Assembly (NCBI RefSeq): GCF_012952295.1
Contig: NZ_JABBCH010000002.1
Span: 62,001 to 126,000 of the forward strand
Reading direction: 5' to 3'
Origin: Crystallibacter degradans
Lineage (GTDB): Bacteria; Actinomycetota; Actinomycetes; Actinomycetales; Micrococcaceae
Length of the DNA stretch: 64,000 nt
Part shown: positions 57,521-64,000 of the stretch, piece after piece
How positions within the stretch are numbered: the stretch's first letter is position 1
How the letters are laid out: each line of letters opens with the position of its first letter
The notes under the pieces: model-generated
Told to the model about the DNA's origin: nothing
Seen by the model: only the letters and a program-made list of their open reading frames with translations
The model's database searches: none
Made by a program: the position numbers and the translations under genes

Positions 57521-57561
57521 GGTCCGCCCGCACGGGCTCCTGAGCAACTAACGCGTCGAAT

Positions 57562-57592
57562 CGGCGGGTCCTGGACATTCCAGGGCCCGCCG
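57562..57592. terminator. Hairpin downstream of clpC
   Basis: A 13-bp stem with one G-U pair (57562-57574 and 57580-57592) and a 5-nt loop, 42 bp after the clpC stop. No T-run follows. Confidence 0.6.
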
Positions 57593-57625
57593 GTCGCGTA
57601 AACGCTTGGTGCAGCAAGCTGTCCA

Positions 57626-57654
57626 CTGTCAGGCTGCGGACGCGTGCCTATAGT
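57626..57654 (+). promoter_or_regulatory. Leaderless promoter of the MocA-like gene
   Basis: CTGTCA (57626-57631), a 17-bp spacer and TATAGT (57649-57654), which ends 6 bp before ATG 57661. No Shine-Dalgarno is present. Confidence 0.6.
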
Positions 57655-57660
57655 GAGGGC

Positions 57661-58266
57661 ATGACATCTCCCTCGCAGCCGACCGCCGCAGTGCTGCTCG
57701 CGGCCGGAGCAGGCACACGGCTGGGCCGCGGACCGAAGGCGCTGCTGGAATACCGCCAGGAACCGCTCGTCGCCCACGTGGCATCTGTGCTGCGGGACGG
57801 CGGATGCGCCGAAATCGTGGTGGTCCTCGGAGCAGGCTCCGACCAGGTCCGTCGGCAGGCCGATTTGTCCGGCTGCCTTGTCCTGGACAATCCCGGCTGG
57901 TCCGGCGGAATGGGCAGCTCCTTCCGGTTGGGCGCGGCCGCGGTACCATCGGGATTCCATATGCTGGCCGCATTGGTGGACCAGCCCGGCGTCACGTCTG
58001 CAATCGTCAGGAGGCTGCGGGACAGTCATAAGCCCGGCCGCGTCACCGCGGCAGCCTATCGGGGAGCGGATGGCGAACTGCAGCGCGGCCATCCGGTGTT
58101 GTTCGACGCGGCGCTCGTGGCGCAGGCTGCAGAGGCAGCGAGCGGCGATAGCGGGGCGCGCGGCTTTCTGCAGGACCACACGCATCTGATCGATCTCGTG
58201 GACTGCTCGGATGAGTCCGACGGCGGCGACGTCGACACCGTCGCCGACCTTTACCGTCTGGATTGA
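57661..58266 (+). CDS. MocA-like nucleotidyltransferase (NTP_transf_3)
   Basis: A 201-residue nucleotidyltransferase with the GT-A start AAVLLAAGAGTRLGRGPKALL and the metal Asp in LVDQPGV. Closest is MocA/CTP:molybdopterin cytidylyltransferase, or the MobA-like group used with xanthine-dehydrogenase-type molybdoenzymes; no such enzyme is in the window, so specificity is uncertain. The Lys in GPKALL is the nucleotide-binding one. Confidence 0.82.
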   Translation: MTSPSQPTAAVLLAAGAGTRLGRGPKALLEYRQEPLVAHVASVLRDGGCAEIVVVLGAGSDQVRRQADLSGCLVLDNPGWSGGMGSSFRLGAAAVPSGFHMLAALVDQPGVTSAIVRRLRDSHKPGRVTAAAYRGADGELQRGHPVLFDAALVAQAAEAASGDSGARGFLQDHTHLIDLVDCSDESDGGDVDTVADLYRLD

Positions 58267-58348
58267 CAACCCGGCCCCGTAAGCAGTGTCGTGGGCCGCT
58301 GAAGCCCCGGCGGCAGGTTCGACCGGAAACGGGCCCTAAACTTGCACC

Positions 58349-58858
58349 ATGACTCCATCCTTCACGATCCGGCCCGCGCGTACGTCCGATGTTGCCGAGA
58401 TCCGCCGTCTGGTGAAGCCGCTCGCCGACAAGCGTGTGCTGCTGGAGAAGGAAGCCGTGGCCTATTTTGAGAGCATCCAGGAGTTTAGGATTGCGGAAGC
58501 TTCCAACGGCGAAGTAATTGGCTGCGGGGCACTGCACGTGATGTGGGAAGACATCGCCGAGGTACGCACTCTTGCCACCTCATCGAACTGGCAGGGCCAG
58601 GGGGTGGGCCGGGCGCTGCTCGAGGCCCTGCTGGCCGGGGCAGTCAACCTGGGCGTCAACCGGGTCTTCTGCCTGACCTTCGAAGTGGACTTCTTTACCC
58701 ACCACGGCTTCGAGGTCATGGCCGACCAGTCCGCAGTTGACCCCGAGGTTTATTCGGAACTGCTGCGTTCGCAGGATGAAGGTGTCGCCGAATTTCTGGA
58801 CCTGGCCCGGGTCAAACCGAATACTTTGGGAAACACCCGGATGATTCGGGCGGTCTAA
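58349..58858 (+). CDS. argA: Single-domain amino-acid (glutamate) N-acetyltransferase
   Basis: A 169-residue GNAT acetyltransferase with acetyl-CoA loop SSNWQGQGVGRALLEALL. It matches the short stand-alone N-acetylglutamate synthase of actinobacteria (Rv2747-like), which starts arginine synthesis and is feedback inhibited by arginine; glutamine may also be a substrate. It has no amino-acid kinase domain. TAAACT ends 6 bp before the ATG, again suggesting a leaderless mRNA. Confidence 0.85.
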   Translation: MTPSFTIRPARTSDVAEIRRLVKPLADKRVLLEKEAVAYFESIQEFRIAEASNGEVIGCGALHVMWEDIAEVRTLATSSNWQGQGVGRALLEALLAGAVNLGVNRVFCLTFEVDFFTHHGFEVMADQSAVDPEVYSELLRSQDEGVAEFLDLARVKPNTLGNTRMIRAV

Positions 58859-58979
58859 CCGCCACGAGGGGTGGACATCCGAAAGCTGCCTGTGCCACGG
58901 TGAAGATGTTGGGAATGACCAGCAAGCGGACGGGCCGATCTCCCGGTCGGTATGTATCTCGATCGAAAGTGAGAACGCT

Positions 58980-59198
58980 ATGGGTATTGACGACATCACC
59001 AACGCAGCCAAGGGTGCCTTCGGAAATGAGGGCGGCGACGAACAGGGCGGCGGCCTCGCAGACCGCGCCAACGACGCAGTGGACAACGCGCAGGAGCAGC
59101 ACGGCGAAAAGCTCGGCGGCTTCGGCGATCAGGCAAACGAAGCTGTCGACGGGGCCCAGGAGCGCTTCGGCGGCGGCCAGCAGGAAGAAGGGCAGTAG
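58980..59198 (+). CDS. Small Gly/Gln/Glu-rich protein paired with CsbD
   Basis: A 72-residue hydrophilic protein (starts MGIDDITNAAKGAFGNEGGD) with two related blocks around LADRANDAVDNAQEQHGEK and GDQANEAVDGAQERFGG. It is likely disordered, with no membrane segment. It resembles small actinobacterial stress-linked proteins, sometimes named antitoxin-like (Rv0909 type), but that name is weakly supported. It ends 2 bp before the CsbD gene. Confidence 0.7.
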   Translation: MGIDDITNAAKGAFGNEGGDEQGGGLADRANDAVDNAQEQHGEKLGGFGDQANEAVDGAQERFGGGQQEEGQ

Positions 59199-59200
59199 CC

Positions 59201-59386
59201 ATGGGTCTGGGCGACAGGATCGAGAACAAGGCACAGGAAGCCAGCGGCAAGATCAAGGAAAAGGCCGGCGACGCTACCGATAACCGCGATCTGGAGGCTG
59301 AGGGCCAGCTGGATCAGGCCGAGGCCAAAATCAAGGATGTCGGTGAAGACGTGAAGGACCGCCTGGACGGCGATCCGAACCGCTGA
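59201..59386 (+). CDS. CsbD-family stress protein
   Basis: A 61-residue, highly charged helical protein with the CsbD core NKAQEASGKIKEKAGDATD and EAEGQLDQAEAKIKD. CsbD homologues are general-stress proteins of unknown mechanism. It is 2 bp downstream of the small Gly/Gln-rich gene and is followed by a strong terminator, so the two form an operon. Confidence 0.9.
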   Translation: MGLGDRIENKAQEASGKIKEKAGDATDNRDLEAEGQLDQAEAKIKDVGEDVKDRLDGDPNR

Positions 59387-59410
59387 ACCTGGAGATCACC
59401 CCAGAGAGGG

Positions 59411-59441
59411 AAAGGGAGGGACGGCATGTCCCTCCCTTTTT
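59411..59441. terminator. Terminator after CsbD operon
   Basis: An 11-bp stem (59411-59421 and 59429-59439), a 7-nt loop and a T-run (59437-59441). On the minus strand the AAAGGGAGGGA arm may also end the convergent lipoprotein gene. Confidence 0.85.
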
Positions 59442-59455
59442 CCTGCCGTGTGTAT

Positions 59456-59980
59456 CTACCGTTGATGCAGTCCCGACGCGTCAAGGATCAACGCCAGCTG
59501 CTGTGCTTCACCCGGGCAGTCTTCGCCGTTGGGAAACACTGTTTCGGTAGCGACGGAAAGCGGCTCCGTTTCGACACGCGAGCCATCGTGGCGCGTGGTG
59601 TGGGCTCGGACCTGAACTTCGCCCGCAGGCAGCGAGTCGAGCTGGGCGAAGCCGGTCAGCGTGCCATCCGGCGTGGAGGTCGCCGAGCACACTGCGTCAG
59701 GTTGCTCCGACCCGCACCCAAGGTCCACCATGCGTTCGCCTGGGTGCAGCTCAAGCGGGGCCGGTTCGCAGGTGCCGTCCCAGCAGATCTGTAGCTCCAC
59801 GTCGCGGACCTTGTCGGCGAGCTCCTGATCAACGGTGAGGCCGATTCCGGATACGGCGCCGATTTCCGTACACGCGTAGCCGCCGGAGCCTGTGGAGGCA
59901 CCGCAGCCGGTAACCAGTACCAGCAAGGCGGCTACCGCCGTCGTTGTTAGGGAGCTTCCCTCCCTGCGGTTCAGGCGCAT
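59456..59980 (-). CDS. Hypothetical lipoprotein
   Basis: A 174-residue exported lipoprotein. Signal helix TTTAVAALLVLVTG precedes Cys26 in the lipobox VTGC. The mature part has several cysteines (CWDGTCEP, LGCGSE, AVCSA) that could form disulfides outside the cell. No domain is recognised. It is convergent with the CsbD operon and follows mutY on the same strand by 38 bp. Confidence 0.75.
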   Translation of the reverse strand: MRLNRREGSSLTTTAVAALLVLVTGCGASTGSGGYACTEIGAVSGIGLTVDQELADKVRDVELQICWDGTCEPAPLELHPGERMVDLGCGSEQPDAVCSATSTPDGTLTGFAQLDSLPAGEVQVRAHTTRHDGSRVETEPLSVATETVFPNGEDCPGEAQQLALILDASGLHQR

Positions 59981-60018
59981 ACCCGAAGCTTAGGAGCGGT
60001 AACTGCTGGAGCCAAGGC

Positions 60019-60993
60019 TCAATTTGGTAACCGCACGCCGCTGCCGGCCGTTTCGGCGAGGCCGTCAGCGAGTAGGCCGTCCAAGGAACGTGCCAGCTGC
60101 TCGTCGCTGGCCCCGAGCGATCGCAGCTTGGTCAGGGGGAGCGCATGCCCCGTGCCGTGGTCCACGAGGTCCACCGTGCCTAGCAGCACCTCGCGCAGGA
60201 CGGGCGTTTCCGCCTCGCGGAGCACGGCCATCATCGCGCCGCGTACCTGCCGGTCGGTACCGGCCCAAGCCTGTCCCTTGGGCAGGTAATGCGGTTCGGG
60301 TTGGCCTGCGGCTACCCAGGCGCACTGCTCCCGTACCGGGCATGAGCCGCATTTGGGGGAGCGCGCGGTGCAGACTAATGCTCCGAGTTCCATCACGGCG
60401 GCATTCCATGCCTTGGTCTCCTGGCGAGGCATGAGCGCGGCCGCCAGTTTCATCTCTGCAGACGTCAGGGACGGAGCGGGAAGGGCGTGGCCCGTGACCG
60501 CGCGGGCGTGGACCCGGCGGATGTTGGTATCCACCACGGTTTCCGGGTGTTCGAAGGCGAAGGAGGCGATCGCGGCGGCGGTATAGGTGCCAACGCCCGG
60601 CAACTGCAGGAGTTCCTCCCGGGTATCGGGAACCTGCCCGCCGTGCCGGTCCACAATCGCTGCGGCGGCCGAGTGCAGCCGCAGCGCCCGACGCGGATAT
60701 CCCAGCCGGCCCCAGGCACGAAGCGCTTCCCCGCTGGGTTCGGCGGCCAGGGCTGCAGGGGTCGGCCACCGCTGCATCCACTGCTCCCAGACCGGGAGAA
60801 CGCGAACGACCGGAGTCTGCTGGAGCATGAATTCGCTGACCATGATGCCCCACGGGCTGCACTGGGGCTCCCGCCACGGCAGCTCGCGCGCATTGTCGAC
60901 GAACCAGGACGTGATCTGTTCATGCAGATACCGCGTCTGACCGGGCGCCGGAACCGGTTTTGCGTGCATAATCGTGTGGTTGGGCAATGGCAT
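60019..60993 (-). CDS. mutY: A/G-specific adenine DNA glycosylase
   Basis: A 324-residue base-excision enzyme that removes A opposite 8-oxoG. The catalytic Glu lies in VSEFMLQQT, the helix-hairpin-helix is LPGVGTYTAAAIASFAF with the following VVDTNIRR Asp, and the [4Fe-4S] ligands are Cys-x6-Cys-x2-Cys-x5-Cys in CTARSPKCGSCPVREQC. The Nudix-like C-terminal 8-oxoG domain is short. ATG 60969 (MHAKPV) is an alternative start. Confidence 0.94.
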   Translation of the reverse strand: MPLPNHTIMHAKPVPAPGQTRYLHEQITSWFVDNARELPWREPQCSPWGIMVSEFMLQQTPVVRVLPVWEQWMQRWPTPAALAAEPSGEALRAWGRLGYPRRALRLHSAAAAIVDRHGGQVPDTREELLQLPGVGTYTAAAIASFAFEHPETVVDTNIRRVHARAVTGHALPAPSLTSAEMKLAAALMPRQETKAWNAAVMELGALVCTARSPKCGSCPVREQCAWVAAGQPEPHYLPKGQAWAGTDRQVRGAMMAVLREAETPVLREVLLGTVDLVDHGTGHALPLTKLRSLGASDEQLARSLDGLLADGLAETAGSGVRLPN

Positions 60994-61075
60994 TCCTTGT
61001 CTGTGACCACCAATACCTTACTGCCTCGGCGTGGTGTTACCGCTTCGGCCGCGGAACTGTCTCTAGCCTTAAGGT

Positions 61076-61738
61076 ATGGCAGGTACAGGCAGTGGATCAT
61101 CGCGTGGCGGCGGTGCCTCGGCGACCCGCAATACCCCAGGTTCCGGCCGCAAGCCGAGCCCGGCCGTCTACCGCAGACGCAGGCTGGCGCTTCTGATCGC
61201 AGCCTTGGTAGTGATGGCTCTGCTTGTTGCTATCGGGTTCTGGATCGCCAGCCTCTTCGGCGGGGGCCAGCCCGCAGCGGACAGCGACGACGGCGGCGGC
61301 AGCGTTCCGGTGGTGTCCTCGCCGGCTGCTTCCCCCAGTCCGATGGCCAGCGCAGCCTGCGATGAGTCCAAGATTTCAGTGACCGCATCGACGGATGCCC
61401 CTGCCTATGCGGCCGGTGAGAATCCGACCCTGATCCTCGAAGTCGCCAACAAAGGCAACTCGGCTTGCGAGGTCAACGTGGGCACGGATGCCATGGAGTT
61501 TCTGGTGACCAGTGGCGAAGACCGCATCTTCTCGTCCAAGGACTGCGCCGTGGACACCAGCGAACTGATGCGGACCATCGAGCCGGGCGAAAGCGAGCGG
61601 GCGCAGTTCACCTGGGAACGCAACCGGAGCGCCCCGGGATGTAAGGCGGTCAATGCCAATCCGCAGCCGGGGACGTACGTCCTGACGGCGAAACTGGGGC
61701 CATGGACCAGCGACAAAATCGTGTTCGACCTGCAGTGA
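61076..61738 (+). CDS. Membrane-anchored hypothetical protein
   Basis: A 220-residue protein. A basic Gly/Ser-rich cytoplasmic start (about 1-35), one transmembrane helix (about 37-60), a Ser/Pro/Ala linker and an extracytoplasmic domain (about 95-220) with a beta-sandwich-like pattern and Cys residues that may pair. No family is assigned with confidence. TAGCCT (61064-61069) ends 6 bp before ATG 61076 and no ribosome site is present. Confidence 0.75.
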   Translation: MAGTGSGSSRGGGASATRNTPGSGRKPSPAVYRRRRLALLIAALVVMALLVAIGFWIASLFGGGQPAADSDDGGGSVPVVSSPAASPSPMASAACDESKISVTASTDAPAYAAGENPTLILEVANKGNSACEVNVGTDAMEFLVTSGEDRIFSSKDCAVDTSELMRTIEPGESERAQFTWERNRSAPGCKAVNANPQPGTYVLTAKLGPWTSDKIVFDLQ

Positions 61739-61785
61739 GCCAAGCAGGCCCTTTGCCCAGGAGCCGAAGCGGGCGGCTTCCGCTC

Positions 61786-62859
61786 CTACATAAAGCGGTC
61801 GAGGAGACTGGTCTCGGCGATTCGGGACAGTCCCTCGCGGATGACACGGGCGCGTTGCTCTCCGATGCCGTCCACGGCCATCAGGTCATCGATGTTTGCC
61901 GCCATCAGGTTCTGCAGGCCGCCGAAGTGGTCCACAAGCCGGTCGGCCACGGCCCGGGGAACGGATTTCACTGCCGAGAGCAGCCGATAGCCGCGCGGCT
62001 GGACAACCGCTTCGAGTGAGTCCACGCCGGGCTGGAAGCCCAGGACGCTGGCAATCCGGCCCAGATCGATCAGGTCGGTGGAGCTGAACGTGCGCAGGGA
62101 TTCCAGGGCGGGCTCGACCTCGATGCCACCCTTGACCTCGGCGTAGTCACGCAGAATCATTTCGCTGTCGGGGCCGAGCCCGGAGGTGAGCTCATCGAGT
62201 TGCAGGGACAGCAGACGCCCGTCGACGCCGAGCTCCAGAACGTACTGGGAGATTTCCTCCGAGATGCGCCGGACCATTTCCTGGCGCTGCAGCGTCACGG
62301 CGACGTCCCGCAGCGTGACCATGGCTTCGATTTCCAGGGCCGAAAGCGAGCTGGTCACCTGGTCCAGGCGTGCGCGGTAGCGTTCCAAGGTGGCCAGGGC
62401 CTGGTTTGCGCGGGCCAGCACTGGCTCCGAACCTTCGAGCACATGCCGGATTCCGTCGACATACAGGGCAATGATCTGCATGGATTGGCTGACCGAAATC
62501 ACCGGCAGCCCGGTCTGGATGGCCACTCGTTCGGCCGTGCGGTGCCGGGTGCCGGATTCCTGCGTGGGGATGGACGGGTCCGGAACCAGCTGTACGGCGG
62601 CTTTGATGATGTTCGCCGCGTCCTGGTCGCAGACAATGGCGCCGTCCATTTTGGCCAGCTCCCGCAGGCCTGTGGGCGAGAAGCCGATGCCGATGTCGAA
62701 CCCGCCGCTGCTGATGGACTCCACCTGCTTGTCATAGCCGAGGACGATCAGGGCGCCCGTGCGACCGCGGAGAATCCGTTCCAGTCCGTCGCGCAGCTGA
62801 GTGCCCGGAGCGACACGTGCCAAGGTAGCCTTCAAGGCGTCCTCGGGGCTCTTAGCCAT
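61786..62859 (-). CDS. disA: DNA integrity scanning diadenylate cyclase
   Basis: A 357-residue octameric enzyme that makes c-di-AMP from ATP and stops on branched DNA. The N-terminal DAC domain carries the active motifs KMDGAIVCD (DGA) and SGTRHRTAERVA (RHR). A linker and a C-terminal helix-hairpin-helix domain (LMAVDGIGEQRARVIREGL) bind DNA. AAAGGAAAC precedes the ATG. It follows radA on the same strand, as in many actinobacteria and firmicutes. Confidence 0.96.
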   Translation of the reverse strand: MAKSPEDALKATLARVAPGTQLRDGLERILRGRTGALIVLGYDKQVESISSGGFDIGIGFSPTGLRELAKMDGAIVCDQDAANIIKAAVQLVPDPSIPTQESGTRHRTAERVAIQTGLPVISVSQSMQIIALYVDGIRHVLEGSEPVLARANQALATLERYRARLDQVTSSLSALEIEAMVTLRDVAVTLQRQEMVRRISEEISQYVLELGVDGRLLSLQLDELTSGLGPDSEMILRDYAEVKGGIEVEPALESLRTFSSTDLIDLGRIASVLGFQPGVDSLEAVVQPRGYRLLSAVKSVPRAVADRLVDHFGGLQNLMAANIDDLMAVDGIGEQRARVIREGLSRIAETSLLDRFM

Positions 62860-63037
62860 GAAGTTTCCTTTGATCAGTCGGTCGCAGTGCAGTCGGGCGG
62901 GAGCCCGCTGCCTCCTGTTTCGGAAGGCTGCGGGAAACAGCCATTAGGCACCATAATAGGCTGACGAGGCGCGCGCCGCCGCCGCGGTTGTGCAGGACTG
63001 GTGCTAAGGCGGCGGCTGTGCGCGGGCTGTGGTGCGC

Positions 63038-64000
63038 CTAATTGGAGCTGGCAGTGCCTGCGCCGAAGAGAAGATCCAGGGCCTCGGCCACGGTGCCGAC
63101 CTCCTTGACCCGGAAGCCCTTGGGCACCTGCCCGGGCCCGCCGTGGGAAGCAGGGACAACGGCATGGGTGAAGCCCAGCCGTTCCGCTTCCTGGATGCGC
63201 CGGGCGATTCCGGGGACGGGCCGGACCTCCCCGGCCAGGCCAACCTCGCCGAAAGCGATCAGGCCCTTGGGCAGCGGCTTGTTGCTCTTGGCCGAGGCGA
63301 TGGCCAGGGCCGTGGCCAGATCCGTGGCCGGCTCCGTCAGTTTCACGCCGCCAACGGTGGCCACGTAGCTGTCATCTTTGTGCAGCGACATGGCTGCCCG
63401 GCGCTGCAGCACGGCCATCATCATGGCCACCCGGGAGGAATCAAGGCCGCTGGTGGCCCGGCGCGGCTGTGCGTTGGAAGTCTCGGCGAGCAGCGCCTGC
63501 ACTTCGGCCAGCAGCGGCCTGCGGCCCTCCAAGGTCACAGTGATGCAGGTACCGGAAACCGGCTCCGCCGCCGTGGACATAAACAGCCCGCTGGGGTCAG
63601 CCAGTCCCTCGATCCCCTCTTCGGTCAGATCGAAGCAGCCCACTTCATCCGTGGGGCCGTAGCGGTTCTTGATCGCACGAAGCAGCCGCAGCCTGGAGTG
63701 CCGGTCCCCCTCGAACTGGCAGACCACATCCACCAGATGCTCCAGCAACCGGGGCCCGGCAATGGAACCGTCCTTGGTGACATGGCCAACCAGAATGGTG
63801 GTCATGTTCCTGGTTTTCGCCGCGTTGATCAGCGAGGCAGCCACTTCGCGGACCTGGGTGACGCCGCCGGCGCTGCCTTCAACTGCGGAGCTGCTCAAGG
63901 TCTGGACGGAATCCACGATGAGCAGCGAAGGATCCGTCTTTTCGATCTGCCCCAGCGCGATGCCCAGATCAGATTCCGCGGTCAGGTACAGGGAATCCGC
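63038..64000 (-). CDS. radA: DNA repair protein RadA, C-terminal part (cut by right edge)
   Basis: 321 codons reach the window edge; the start lies beyond 64000. The Walker B segment LLIVDSVQT is near the visible start, then the RadA-specific KNRYGPTDEVG motif and a C-terminal LonP-like domain (LPKGLIAFGEVGLAGEVRPV). RadA is a hexameric helicase that drives branch migration in recombination. The zinc finger and Walker A are outside the window. A 178-bp gap separates it from disA, holding a 7-bp dyad (62915-62940) that may be a terminator. Confidence 0.95.
   Translation of the reverse strand, partial: ADSLYLTAESDLGIALGQIEKTDPSLLIVDSVQTLSSSAVEGSAGGVTQVREVAASLINAAKTRNMTTILVGHVTKDGSIAGPRLLEHLVDVVCQFEGDRHSRLRLLRAIKNRYGPTDEVGCFDLTEEGIEGLADPSGLFMSTAAEPVSGTCITVTLEGRRPLLAEVQALLAETSNAQPRRATSGLDSSRVAMMMAVLQRRAAMSLHKDDSYVATVGGVKLTEPATDLATALAIASAKSNKPLPKGLIAFGEVGLAGEVRPVPGIARRIQEAERLGFTHAVVPASHGGPGQVPKGFRVKEVGTVAEALDLLFGAGTASSN

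Noticed and set aside
55310-57547. 745-codon open frame antisense to clpC
   Set aside because: Same explanation; clpC is fully supported on the + strand by motifs and start signals.

Overview
The window is 64 kb of high-GC DNA from an actinobacterium, most likely a member of the Micrococcaceae (Arthrobacter-like). The evidence is gene content and order. The run ppa / dacB / zinc metalloprotease / tilS / hpt / ftsH / folE-folP-folB-folK / DUF3180 / PH-domain proteins / DUF2520 / panC / lysS / lsr2 / clpC, followed by mutY and disA-radA, is the classic actinobacterial housekeeping block. Lsr2, Ku with a three-domain LigD, TANNNT -10 hexamers and many GTG starts fit the same group. The genus is an inference from family knowledge and was not tested.

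Layout. 1-3.5 kb holds a lipoprotein fragment, a Rieske-FAD oxidoreductase, an isochorismatase-like hydrolase, a DUF2630 protein and an MBL hydrolase. 3.6-7.1 kb is the non-homologous end-joining pair ku and ligD, divergent from a 69-bp control region. 7.2-16.4 kb carries sugar and C3 metabolism: phosphoketolase, a LacI regulator, a PfkB kinase, a Cof-type phosphatase, a glycerophosphodiesterase, glycerate kinase and two alpha/beta hydrolases. 16.4-21.3 kb has dodecin, a uracil permease divergent from a malonic-semialdehyde-reductase-like enzyme, phosphoglucomutase and a DUF4190 membrane protein. 21.3-24.9 kb is an arsenic island: arsR divergent from acr3-arsC-flavoprotein, with a visible promoter, operator dyad and terminator. 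25-30.9 kb is a minus-strand run: POT peptide transporter, amidase, ABC1/UbiB kinase and an S51 peptidase. 31-38.5 kb holds rhodanese-pheA, a diacylglycerol-kinase-like gene, serS, a HAD phosphatase, a decayed Doc toxin-antitoxin pair, membrane and HTH proteins, and ppa. 38.6-57.5 kb is the conserved core from dacB to clpC. 57.6-64 kb has a MocA-like transferase, single-domain argA, a CsbD pair, mutY, disA and the 3' part of radA, which is cut by the window edge.

How the genes fit together. folE, folP, folB and folK form an almost unbroken tetrahydropterin/folate operon that continues through overlapping starts into DUF3180, two bPH2 membrane proteins, a DUF2520 protein and panC. The panD and coaX genes that lie between panC and lysS in mycobacteria are absent. 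DisA scans DNA and makes c-di-AMP, and RadA next door acts in recombination. Ku and LigD handle breaks without a template.

I did not find a large undescribed system. The observations most worth following are: a Doc toxin whose catalytic His is Tyr, next to an antitoxin with a disrupted 5' end; a repeated leaderless-promoter pattern (TANNNT 6-7 bp before the start codon) at many genes; a shared vicinal Cys-Cys motif in the arsenic regulator and the arsenic flavoprotein; and several compact inverted repeats placed as operators.
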